Assembly: GCF_002252565.1 (NCBI RefSeq)
Contig: NZ_NPML01000018.1
Coordinates: forward strand, 414,888 to 478,887
From: Petroclostridium xylanilyticum
GTDB lineage: Bacteria; Bacillota; Clostridia; SK-Y3
Length of the DNA stretch: 64,000 bases
Direction: 5' to 3'
Part shown: positions 16,854 through 25,303 of the stretch, one piece after another
How the letters are laid out: each line of letters starts with the position of its first letter
Numbering within the stretch: the stretch's first letter is position 1
Notes under the pieces: generated by a model
What the model was told of the DNA's origin: nothing
Databases searched by the model: none
What the model saw: the letters and a program-made list of their open reading frames with translations, nothing else
Position numbers and translations under genes: made by a program

Positions 16854-16877
16854 ACTTTCACCTCCAAAGGTACAATA

Positions 16878-16905
16878 AAAGCACCTGCCATTTGACATGG
16901 TGCTT
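16878..16905 (-). terminator. Terminator after the CPCC gene
   Basis: On the minus strand AAAGCACC pairs with GGTGCTTT and is followed by TATTG. It begins three bases after the CPCC stop codon, so it ends the portal-MuF-CPCC transcript. Confidence 0.7.
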
Positions 16906-16907
16906 TG

Positions 16908-17093
16908 TTAATATATTTTTTCTCCTCGCTTATACGCTTCTTTTGCTTCTTTTAGGCTCATTTTGTTAGGTCCTTTTACATCATCTTCTTTTTCATTTGG
17001 GCCGCTATTTTGCCAGCCGCAAACTTCGCATATATCAAACATTTCTACATCTGAACCGCAACAAGGACATTTAATTTCATAACTCATTTTCAT
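16908..17093 (-). CDS. CPCC zinc-ribbon protein, candidate immunity protein
   Basis: A 61-residue protein. CPCCGSDVEMFDICEVCGW gives four cysteines in CxxC...CxxC form, the signature of the cysteine-rich CPCC family, followed by the family-typical NSGPNEKEDDVKGPNKMSLKEAKEAY. CPCC proteins are often encoded next to polymorphic toxins. Here the gene overlaps the stop of the MuF-toxin gene (ATGA) and ends at a terminator, so it is co-transcribed. A second ATG at 17087 has better RBS spacing. The immunity role is inferred from position. Confidence 0.8.
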   Translation of the reverse strand: MKMSYEIKCPCCGSDVEMFDICEVCGWQNSGPNEKEDDVKGPNKMSLKEAKEAYKRGEKIY

Positions 17094-18472
17094 CTTTCCT
17101 CCTTATCCTTAAATTTTTTAACCTGGTCTAAATAGTATTCATATTCATCTACTGGCTTGAACAGTGTTGATATATGCCCATCTGGTCTGCCAATGACAAA
17201 ATCATTTGTGCTTTTTCTGTACTTAAACACAAAACCTGCTTTACTAATAAATCCTTCCACATCATCATTTAAAGGTTCAACTAATAGCTTTCTTGCTATA
17301 TCTAAATATTCTTCTTCAGTGATGTTGCCATATTCTTTTAAGTGTTTTTCTATATGCTCTTTATATTTCCTGTTGTTATAGAAAGTTGATGTGAACCACT
17401 TCTTGTCATCTACTGCGTTATTTTTACCATCTGTATTTATTATACCACTATTATTTTTATTTACAACATATTCCTTATACCATTGTTCATAAGTCAAATT
17501 GGCAGGCACAGGATACGTTTTTCCATCTTCACCCCTTGCAACCCTCGTTCCTTCTTTTTCTCCAAAGTACGGAACAGTAGTAGAACGGCAGAATGGATGC
17601 ATCGGCGGCATATTGACACCGGCAACTGCTTTATCCACATCATACACTTTGCCGTCATGCTCCTGACATATTTCACTGGTTCTCAAATCCAGCGTTGCTA
17701 CAAACTCATACTGTTCGATGCCATCATCCTTATAAGCCTGAAGCGTTGCCTGCTCTGCCATAAATGTTGTTTCAGTGTGAAGCAGCCTGTAAGCTTCATA
17801 TTCTTTGGTCTGAAATACCTTTGCAAAGCTCTCTGCCAATTCTTTAGGATTCTTGCCCTGGATAAAAGATGTTGTCATTGCTTCCCTGAGTTTGTATATC
17901 AAATCTCCTTTTTGACGCCATATCCTGTCCGAAAAATTAAGCCCATTAAACGGATATTTAATGAGCTCGTCTATAATATTTGTATTCAGCTGAGCAAACG
18001 CCTGGTTAAATCCCCTATACTGGCCGATATCAAACAAGGTCCTGTAATATTGGTCCTGGTATATGTCTTTTAGCTTCTCGCTTCCGTATTTTTCATAATC
18101 TATGGCATACAGCTTTTCCAGGATTTCATTTATCTGCGTTTCTAGCGCCTGGTATCTTGTTATCCTTGCCTTGATTGACAGGTTTTCAAGTTCAGGATTA
18201 ACCTTCCCTATGCTTTCTTTAGCCATGCGGATAAATTCCTGCAAGCTGCCTTTAAATTCTTTAAGTTCAGCAAAGTTCAAATAGTTCTGAGCTTCGGCAA
18301 GGGTTATTTTGTTATTTTCCGCATACTTTAAATAAAACTCATATACTGCTGCGTTAATTTCTCTCTTTGCCTGGTTAAAGGCTTTAGTAAGCTCTTTGTA
18401 ATACTCTTTCAAATCCTTTTCGGCAGCTTCAAGCCTTTGCTCTGCTCTTTTTTGCCAGTATTTGTCCATCAT
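17090..18472 (-). CDS. MuF minor head protein with C-terminal toxin-like domain
   Basis: A 460-residue protein. Residues ~1-180 are helical. Residues ~200-310 carry the Mu-F head morphogenesis domain (REAMTTSFIQGKNPKELAESFAKVF, LLHTETTFMAEQATLQAYK, ATLDLRTSEICQEHDGKVY, NMPPMHPFCRSTTVPYF). After a linker, the last ~110 residues (HIEKHLKEYGNITEEEYLDIARKLL ... FISKAGFVFKYRKSTNDFVIG ... ISTLFKP) resemble the phage-encoded Barnase-EndoU-ColicinE5/RelE (PBECR) nuclease domains fused to MuF proteins. The head protein may deliver the toxin with the DNA. It overlaps the portal stop by four bases. Confidence 0.87.
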   Translation of the reverse strand: MMDKYWQKRAEQRLEAAEKDLKEYYKELTKAFNQAKREINAAVYEFYLKYAENNKITLAEAQNYLNFAELKEFKGSLQEFIRMAKESIGKVNPELENLSIKARITRYQALETQINEILEKLYAIDYEKYGSEKLKDIYQDQYYRTLFDIGQYRGFNQAFAQLNTNIIDELIKYPFNGLNFSDRIWRQKGDLIYKLREAMTTSFIQGKNPKELAESFAKVFQTKEYEAYRLLHTETTFMAEQATLQAYKDDGIEQYEFVATLDLRTSEICQEHDGKVYDVDKAVAGVNMPPMHPFCRSTTVPYFGEKEGTRVARGEDGKTYPVPANLTYEQWYKEYVVNKNNSGIINTDGKNNAVDDKKWFTSTFYNNRKYKEHIEKHLKEYGNITEEEYLDIARKLLVEPLNDDVEGFISKAGFVFKYRKSTNDFVIGRPDGHISTLFKPVDEYEYYLDQVKKFKDKEER

Positions 18473-19815
18473 TCTTCACCGGCCCTTGGAAACACATCTG
18501 AGTTTAATTCTTTGTCTAAATCCTTTTTCTCTTTTTCTATCTGTTTAAGTTCTTCTTCAATATCCTCAGTAAGAGGATGGTTCTTAGTCTTTGTCCTCTC
18601 GGATATTATGTTGCCGGACATGCCCAACATCTGAACGGTTTCAAGGTCGTTTCTTATAGCGTTCCTGGTCCATGTTTGAATTATATTTACGTTGTCAGAA
18701 ACGCCTATATGCCGTAATATGGCCCTGACAAGTTTCGCCAATCCAAGCCGGAATTCTGTTTCCATAAGCGCCATTTTGAGTTCAAGCAGCGAATACAGAA
18801 ACTGGAGACTTACCCCTGAAGCATTGCCGAATTTTTCAGGGTCAGGGTTTACACCCATGCCGGATATGAATATCTGTTTTTTTACCATCTCAAGGAAAGC
18901 GTTCCTTGCTTCAAAAGGTATCTCCGCACGTATGGTATTTACCTCACCGTCAGCATCAACTTTGATGGTTTTGTATTTTTTTAAGTCGGTAAGGAAATCT
19001 TCCCTGCTTTCACCGCCATAATTTGTTATAACAAATATCACTTCCTGAACATCGTCTAAGTCATTGGCAAATCCCGATACAACTTTGTCATATGCGTCAA
19101 TCAGGTCTTTGTATAAGTCTAAATCGCTTGTATGTGTACTGTTGTTATATAGCGGAATGAAAGGCACCATGGCTACCTTGTGCTTTATTATGTTTGGTAT
19201 CCCTTCAAAGGCGAATTCTAAATTTATTTCTCCGTTGCTTTCACGAATGAAGAATGTACAGTCTTTATCTGTCCAGTATTCAAAGCGCTGGTATGAAACG
19301 CCGTCATCCCCTGTAAGCTCGTAAGCCCTTAAAACCGCAACAAGCTCTTTTTTTAAATCGCTGCTGTAAATAGGTATAACCTGCTTTGGATCTACTACAG
19401 CATAATTAAAGCCGTTTTCATCTTCCCATATATGCAGCCAGGCTACACCACAATTGGAAGCATCGACGGCCAGGTCTTTTATAACTTTGCTATATTCATC
19501 CCCTAAAACCCTGGTTATTTTTTTATTTATATCAGGGTTTCCCACATCAAATAACGGAGGATAAGAAAAGCCATAACTGACTTTTTGGTCTACTAAAAGC
19601 TTATGCCAGTTATGGCTTATACGGTTGTCTGCATTTCTTAAAGGGTTTAGGTTGTTTTCTCTTAGGTAAGCATCGTATTGCTGATTCAATACGCCTTTTT
19701 CTTTTATATCGTTTTTATTGCGATAATACTGCTCTGCCGTTGCAGCCTTTTTAACGAATTCCTGATGTTCTGAAACAAGTTTGTTAATTATTTTCTTTAT
19801 TGTTTGAAAATCCAT
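18469..19815 (-). CDS. Portal protein, SPP1 gp6-like
   Basis: A 448-residue portal. RISHNWHKLLVDQKVSYGFSYPP and DASNCGVAWLHIWEDENGFNYAVVDPKQVIPIYS are the conserved wing/stem motifs. SGFANDLDDVQEVIFVITNYGGESREDFLTDLKKYKTIKVDADGEV is also typical of SPP1-type portals. It forms the 12-subunit DNA gate. It follows the broken terminase by nine bases. Confidence 0.92.
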   Translation of the reverse strand: MDFQTIKKIINKLVSEHQEFVKKAATAEQYYRNKNDIKEKGVLNQQYDAYLRENNLNPLRNADNRISHNWHKLLVDQKVSYGFSYPPLFDVGNPDINKKITRVLGDEYSKVIKDLAVDASNCGVAWLHIWEDENGFNYAVVDPKQVIPIYSSDLKKELVAVLRAYELTGDDGVSYQRFEYWTDKDCTFFIRESNGEINLEFAFEGIPNIIKHKVAMVPFIPLYNNSTHTSDLDLYKDLIDAYDKVVSGFANDLDDVQEVIFVITNYGGESREDFLTDLKKYKTIKVDADGEVNTIRAEIPFEARNAFLEMVKKQIFISGMGVNPDPEKFGNASGVSLQFLYSLLELKMALMETEFRLGLAKLVRAILRHIGVSDNVNIIQTWTRNAIRNDLETVQMLGMSGNIISERTKTKNHPLTEDIEEELKQIEKEKKDLDKELNSDVFPRAGEE

Positions 19816-19824
19816 GCTTTAACC

Positions 19825-20655
19825 TCACTTCCATACACGTACCCCTGAAGTCCTCATTTCATCTTCAAGGGCATAACGGATGCTATCTATCGAATGGTTG
19901 TTCTTATCCGGATACTCGGCCTTGAAGTTACCGTTACTGTCTTTTTCAAGCTCGTAGTTCAAAAATTCTCTTAAAGTATTGGGGCATCTATCGGGGTCAA
20001 TGATAATTTCCTCCAGGTCCTGTAAAAACTTTATGCCGTATTCAACGCTGTCAGGGCCTTTCTTAGCGCCTTTCACTTTTAATCCATATTCCTTTAGTTC
20101 AGCAATCGACTTTGGTTCAGCGCTATCAGCCATAATTGGGCCGTTACTTTTATTTTCCTGCTTTATCAACTCTGCAAGTTTCCTGTTGCTCAATGCTACC
20201 TGATGTATCTCGTAGAAGATATATAAACGCCTTCTTGTTTTGTCATAATAACTCACGCTGTAATGGACAGGGTCCACAGCATATCCAAAGTCAAGCCCTC
20301 GCTTGATTTTGTCAAATGTTTTAATCTCATCGTCAGTTATCTTTCTTGCCGTTGCATTCGTGAATATTTCTCCACCTGTTCCGGTTACTTCGCCCAGGTA
20401 TTCATGCCTGTACGCCTTTTCATTAACCTTTTTAAGATGTTCAGCTTCAATAAAAAACTGCTCCCCAAGCCATTCACGGGGAACAGTTAAATATGTGCTG
20501 TGGTGTACTATTCTATCAGCTCTTTCATGGAGAACTTCTTCGTTTACCCAGTTTCTTATACTATTTGGAGGGTTATACGTGTAAAATACAATAAATTGCT
20601 GTCCGCCTCTCATAAGAGACTGGTTAATAATTCTTATTTCCTCACCAACTACTTT
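19825..20655 (-). pseudogene. Terminase large subunit, N-terminal ATPase lost
   Basis: Only the C-terminal ~275 codons of TerL remain. Recognisable parts are IRIINQSLMRGG...FYTYNPP (the motor coupling region) and an RNase-H-like nuclease with its acidic residues in RGLDFGYAVDP, MADSAEPKSIAEL and HSIDSIRYALED. Walker A and Walker B are absent. Upstream of about 20645 the frame stays open by chance, but it reads the reverse complement of the integrase gene, so those residues are not terminase. Packaging should be impossible. Confidence 0.88.
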
Positions 20656-21547
20656 AAGCGGATACAAAGTAAATATAAAACATATCAACAAATACATTGG
20701 TAATATAAATTTATCTAAACTGCAAATGATAGATATACAAGAAATGGCTGATTCTTTATCGGAAGAAGGGCTAAAACATAAAACTGTAAAATATGTATGC
20801 AGAACTCTACACGCCGCTTTGGAATATGCCGTTAAGAACAAAATGATTACAGAAAACTCTTGTAAGGATATAGAAATAGCAGAAGATAAAGAAAAATTTG
20901 AAGTTGAGATATATAATGCTGAGGATTTAGGTTTGTTGTTGTCTCTCCTTAAAGAGCAAGAGCATCCGTTATATATTCCTGTACTACTTGCTTCCATGAG
21001 AGGGCTTCGAAGAGGCGAATGTTTAGGTCTAGCATGGGATGATGTAGACTTCAAGGAAAATGTAATATATATACGTAATAACTATGTCGTCGTTAATGGA
21101 GTAGGATACCATAAAAAAGTTAAAACAAAAGATTCAGACCGCATAGCAAGCATTGATGGATTTATTGCCAATGAACTTAAAGAGCACAAAGAAAGAATGA
21201 ATAGAAAAGGACAAATACAAACGTATGTGTGTGAAGTTGATGGGAAGCTCCCAGATCCATCTCATTTATCAAGGCAATTAAAAGCTTTCCAAAAAGCAAA
21301 CAGACTTCCGCAGTGTAGATTTCACGATTTAAGACATACATTTGCTGTTTTGCAACTTGAAAACGGTACAGACTTGGATACACTAAAAAGATTAATGGGG
21401 CATAGCAAAATAGGAGTAACATCAGAACTATATTTACACCAAAATTTAACTCTTATTAAAAAAGCTTCTGTCATAATTGATAATATTATAATAATGAAAA
21501 ATAAAAAAAGTCACAATAATGTCACAATCGCAAGCGGTGAAAATTAA
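20645..21547 (+). pseudogene. Tyrosine recombinase (phage integrase), 5' truncated
   Basis: Integrase-like sequence starts in frame around codons for TTLSGYK at 20645, then KHINKYIGNINLSKLQ (SAM-like core-binding domain). The catalytic domain is intact: Arg in SMRGLRRGECLGLAWDDV, HDLRHTFA, LMGHSKIGVTSELYLH with the Tyr nucleophile in the last motif. The N-terminal arm-binding domain and its start are missing; the first usable ATG is at 20726. The gene ends 36 bases before the 3' end of tRNA-Ser(GGA), the usual attachment position for such phages. Confidence 0.85.
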
Positions 21548-21550
21548 AAA

Positions 21551-21574
21551 GTTACAGATAATATAATCTGTAAC
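21551..21574. terminator. Hairpin between integrase and tRNA-Ser
   Basis: A perfect GTTACAGAT / ATCTGTAAC stem with a six-base loop. It can end transcripts arriving from the integrase and from the tRNA gene. Confidence 0.6.
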
Positions 21575-21583
21575 CATTAATTT

Positions 21584-21675
21584 TGGCGGAGAGAGAGGGA
21601 TTCGAACCCTCGGTAGGGTATTAGCCTACACACGATTTCCAGTCGTGCGCCTTAGACCAACTCAGCCATCTCTCC
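21584..21675 (-). tRNA. tRNA-Ser(GGA)
   Basis: A 92-base tRNA with encoded CCA. The acceptor arm is GGAGAGA/TCTCTCC, the anticodon loop CTGGAAA gives anticodon GGA (codons UCC/UCU), a long variable arm is present and the T loop is GGTTCGAATCC. The 3' end faces the prophage, so it is the probable integration site. Confidence 0.96.
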
Positions 21676-22127
21676 ATATTATAATATTTAGTTTATGTCA
21701 CATGACACCTATATAGTATACAATGCCATTACTAAAAAATCAAGATATATTTTAAAATTTATTTATGTAATTGCTGGTACGAGATCCATATCGATGCACC
21801 TCATACCAACAATATTTTAGTTATTTCTATTTTATTGATACTATATAAGTTACATAAAAATGTTATATAAAAGCACGTATGTAAAATCTTCAATGCAATT
21901 TATACAGATAAAAGACTCAAAACACTCAAGGGAATAATAAGCAACGGAAAGTAAATAATTAATATTTTGCTTAATACACCTATCTCTAAACTACTGTTTA
22001 AATGATCTTTATATAAAATGTGAAGATTATCACAGGTTAATTGACACAATGCCGGACTATAATATAAAATTAGATTTGCTATTAAATTATCTTATAATCT
22101 AGGAAATATTATAAGAGAGGATATAAA
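21676..22127. other. AT-rich intergenic region before prfC
   Basis: No coding frame is supported. An imperfect hairpin (TGGTAcGAG / CTCaTACCA, about 21775-21807) and the prfC promoter at 22041 are the only features I see. Confidence 0.5.
22041..22068 (+). promoter_or_regulatory. Probable prfC promoter
   Basis: TTGACA at 22041-22046, a 16-base spacer, TATAAA at 22063-22068. It lies 60 bases before the ATG, with AGAGAGGA as RBS. Confidence 0.55.
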
Positions 22128-23726
22128 ATGGATAATTTGAAAGATATTATATGTAATGAAGTAGCCAGAAGAAAAACTTTTGCGATTATTTCTCACCCTG
22201 ATGCAGGTAAGACCACCATGACCGAAAAACTTCTGCTTTACGGAGGCGCCATTAGGCTGGCAGGTTCGGTAAAAGCTAGAAAGGCCAATAAATATGCAGT
22301 TTCGGACTGGATGGAAATCGAAAAACAAAGAGGAATCTCTGTTACCTCCAGTGTATTGCAGTTCCAGTACAACAACTATTGTATCAACATCCTGGATACG
22401 CCGGGACACCAAGACTTCAGTGAAGATACGTATAGGACGCTTGTGGCAGCGGACAGTGCCGTAATGCTTATAGACGGTGCTAAAGGTGTGGAGGAACAAA
22501 CCATTAAATTGTTCCACGTTTGCAGAATGAGAGGTATCCCTATATTTACATTTGTAAATAAGATGGATAGAGCCAGTAAGGATCCTTTTGAACTAATGGA
22601 GGAAATTGAAAATGTCCTCGGTATCCGTTCCTACCCCATGAACTGGCCTATAGGAACCGATGGAGATTTTAAAGGAATTTACAATAGAAAGCTTTCCCAA
22701 ATTGAGCTGTTTGATGGTGGAAATCACGGTCAGACAGCAGTATCATCCACTGTAGGAAAAGTAGATGACCCTGTTTTTGCAGAACTTTTAGGTTCGCACT
22801 ATCATGGTAGATTGTGTGAAGAAATTGAACTCCTGGATATGGCCGGAGATGAATTTGATACTGAAAAAATCATGAAGGGTGAAATTACCCCTATATTCTT
22901 TGGAAGTGCCATGACTAACTTCGGAGTACAGACCTTCCTTGAAGAGTTTCTTACATTAGCGCCCTCACCTGGTGCGAGAATGTCAGCGTCAGGAGAGATA
23001 GCCCCCCAAAATGAAAAGTTTTCAGGGTTTGTATTTAAGATACAGGCTAATATGAATCCTACACATAGAGACAGGATTGCGTTTATACGAATATGTTCCG
23101 GGCGTTTTACACGGGGTATGTCGGTATACCATGTGCAGGCAGGAAAAGAAATACGGCTGTCTCAACCCCAGCAATTTATGGCACAGGACCGTACAATTGT
23201 GGAGGAAGCTTATCCCGGTGACATTATCGGCGTATTCGATCCGGGCATCTTTAATTTAGGAGATACATTGAGTGAAGGTAATCCGCAGCTTAAATACGAG
23301 GGAATTCCTATTTTTCCTCCCGAACATTTTGCAAGAGTTATGGCTTCCGACTCGATGAAGCGTAAACAATTTCTCAAGGGAATCAGCCAACTTTCTGAAG
23401 AAGGGGCTATTCAAGTATTTAAGCAGCCAGACATAGGAGTAGAGGCTTTGATTATAGGAACCGTGGGAGTACTTCAATTCGAGGTTTTGGAATATAGGCT
23501 AAAAAATGAATATGGCGTAGATTTGAAAATTGACCGTTTACCTTACAGGCATGCCCGCTGGATAGATGGAAACGATGTTGACCTCACCAAACTCAGTCTT
23601 ACAAGCACAACAAAAATTGTACACGATAAGCACGAGCGAATAGTCCTTCTCTTTGAGAATGAATGGTCGGTACGCTGGGCTGAAGAACGTAATCAGGGGT
23701 TAAAGTTACTTGATATTGCAAAATAA
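22128..23726 (+). CDS. prfC: Peptide chain release factor 3
   Basis: A 532-residue translational GTPase of the RF3 type, which recycles RF1/RF2 from ribosomes after termination. G motifs: ISHPDAGKTTMTEKLL (G1, residues ~19-30), GISVTSS (G2), DTPGHQDFSEDTYRTL (G3), NKMDR (G4). RF3-specific segments follow: PMNWPIGTDGDFKGIYNR, FFGSAMTNFGVQTFLEEF, and the C-terminal LPYRHARWIDG. It is monocistronic, with promoter and terminator visible. RF3 is distinguished from EF-G by length and by the HPDAGKTT/SDWMEIEKQRGIS motifs. Confidence 0.97.
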   Translation: MDNLKDIICNEVARRKTFAIISHPDAGKTTMTEKLLLYGGAIRLAGSVKARKANKYAVSDWMEIEKQRGISVTSSVLQFQYNNYCINILDTPGHQDFSEDTYRTLVAADSAVMLIDGAKGVEEQTIKLFHVCRMRGIPIFTFVNKMDRASKDPFELMEEIENVLGIRSYPMNWPIGTDGDFKGIYNRKLSQIELFDGGNHGQTAVSSTVGKVDDPVFAELLGSHYHGRLCEEIELLDMAGDEFDTEKIMKGEITPIFFGSAMTNFGVQTFLEEFLTLAPSPGARMSASGEIAPQNEKFSGFVFKIQANMNPTHRDRIAFIRICSGRFTRGMSVYHVQAGKEIRLSQPQQFMAQDRTIVEEAYPGDIIGVFDPGIFNLGDTLSEGNPQLKYEGIPIFPPEHFARVMASDSMKRKQFLKGISQLSEEGAIQVFKQPDIGVEALIIGTVGVLQFEVLEYRLKNEYGVDLKIDRLPYRHARWIDGNDVDLTKLSLTSTTKIVHDKHERIVLLFENEWSVRWAEERNQGLKLLDIAK

Positions 23727-23786
23727 GATATTTTCACCCTAATCATGCAATATGGCTATATGCATTCTTTCTGCAAATCATATTTT

Positions 23787-23815
23787 AAAGAGGCTCCAGT
23801 AGTGGTGCCTCTTTT
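23787..23815 (+). terminator. prfC terminator
   Basis: AAAGAGGC pairs with GCCTCTTT across a 12-base loop, followed by a T-rich tail, 60 bases after the stop codon. Confidence 0.75.
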
Positions 23816-24049
23816 ACTTAACCAGATTAGGGCTGCTAGAATGAATAAATAGCAGCACTACACATCCCCCATAAGAAAATTGTATCCAATATTTTTTCTA
23901 CTTTTCAACATAGTTTTTAAAATTTGGAATAATAGCTGACAGGCGTGATATGATTTAACTGTTTATGGCATATGGAAATAGTTTGGTTTGATTAAATAGA
24001 ATTTAAGCAAGGATGAAAAAGCTTGAATTCAGACTATCGCCCTTATCAG

Positions 24050-24274
24050 CTATGCATGCATTCTACTTCCTGTAGAATTGTCAAGGTTAAGGTTTTTTCT
24101 ATTTTTATTACATCTATTTCTTACATAATCGAGAAATTCCTTCTTTATTTCCGTATGTTTTATATACTCTTCTTCACTTATTACACCATCTTCTTTGAGC
24201 GCATTCAACCTATCTATAAGTGTAATGCAAAGTTCTGTTAATTGTTCTTCTGTACTACCGGAGTTGTTATTCAT
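24050..24274 (-). CDS. Small SHOCT-like protein
   Basis: A 74-residue protein with a strong RBS (TTAAGGAGGACACTT). The middle, LIDRLNALKEDGVISEEEYIKHTEIKKEFLDYV, resembles the short amphipathic SHOCT-type motif (LkkLkelGiIteeEF). The ends are charged or Asn-rich. No membrane segment is seen. It sits downstream of the Spo0E-like gene on the same strand, 270 bases away. Function unknown. Confidence 0.6.
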   Translation of the reverse strand: MNNNSGSTEEQLTELCITLIDRLNALKEDGVISEEEYIKHTEIKKEFLDYVRNRCNKNRKNLNLDNSTGSRMHA

Positions 24275-24544
24275 AAGTGTCCTCCTTAACCGAACAATTC
24301 CTAAATAGATCTTTTCTGTAAGATGTTAAATATAAAATATTGCGATATATAATATTCTACATAAATTCCTGAAATCCTGCAACAAATTTAAATTTTTTGT
24401 ATAAATTGGCTAAAAAATATTTTCTAAAGCATATTTATCCCTTAATCTCTGACATTAGACAATATTTTTATTTACTGCTAATGTTTCTTTTACTCTATTT
24501 TCAGTAATTTTTTTATAGTAAATAGTGTTATTGGAGTGATGGAT

Positions 24545-24709
24545 CTACTTTTCACCGTCTATTTTGTGATATTCTACAATTAATTTATCCAGTTCACGAC
24601 TTACATGTAAGACATTATTTGAGAGAATATATTCATTTTTAAGCAGCTCGTGAAGCTTATTCTGCAGTTTTATAATCTTTAGTTTTAATTTTTCTGTATT
24701 ATTATTCAT
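24545..24709 (-). CDS. Spo0E-family aspartyl-phosphate phosphatase
   Basis: A 54-residue protein, MNNNTEKLKLKIIKLQNKLH then HELLKNEYILSNNVLHV and SRELDKLIVEYHK. The helix-turn-helix hairpin and the SxxLDxLIxxY signature define the Spo0E/YisI/YnzD family, which dephosphorylates Spo0A~P and delays sporulation. Length is normal for the family (45-85). RBS TTAAGGAGAGATGATT precedes the ATG. Presence of this gene implies a Spo0A phosphorelay or its clostridial counterpart in the host. Confidence 0.85.
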   Translation of the reverse strand: MNNNTEKLKLKIIKLQNKLHELLKNEYILSNNVLHVSRELDKLIVEYHKIDGEK

Positions 24710-25303
24710 AATCATCTCTCCTTAATTATCTATACCACGCAAATGAAATCTAATAACAATTATTTTATTAATTTTACATTATATGCAAACTAATACATCT
24801 ACATCTATAAGATATGCCAGTTTAATACTTCGTTAGCTATACAGCTTAAACATAAAAAATTTTTTAAGCAATGTGTAATTATTTTGTCTGACGTTTATGT
24901 AGAAGTGAGGGTAGTCAATAACTACCCATTTTTAGACTAGTCTATAGTAGAATTTTCTTTTTTTATTTTTAAAGAGGCTACAACATTACAAAGGGTATCA
25001 CAGGGCTCTACAGAACCAAGCCCAATGAGTATGCCGCAGAAGATATACTCTTTAACAGAAAGGTTATGAAGGCCTAAAAAGCTAATCAATATGCCTAACG
25101 GGCTGGCTGGCAGGTGAGCATATTTTCAATATGAGTACGTTTTCTTTATCATAGTGAATTTTATAAATAGCAATAATCTGCTTTTCTGTCATTTTGATCC
25201 CTCTACTAACATATTTATACCTTATTGTACCTATTTTTGCTAACCAAATATTCATTAGTTGCATATGTATATAGTAAAGAAAATTTCAGGAAGGTGAATA
25301 TGT
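24710..25303. other. AT-rich intergenic region with a short coding remnant
   Basis: No intact gene is supported. Between 24976 and 25077 the plus strand reads GYNITKGITGLYRTKPNEY followed by an AAEDILFNRKVMKA end and a stop, which looks like the C-terminus of a former protein. A 36-codon minus-strand frame from 25192 has a weak RBS and no recognisable product. Confidence 0.35.

Noticed and set aside
19825..21054. A 409-codon minus-strand frame read as full-length terminase
   Set aside because: The first ~135 codons are the reverse complement of the integrase gene and contain no terminase motif. Only the part from about 20655 leftwards is real.
25082..25264. Small minus-strand frame of 60 codons
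   Set aside because: The RBS is weak, no motif or family is seen, and the surrounding sequence looks like decayed DNA.
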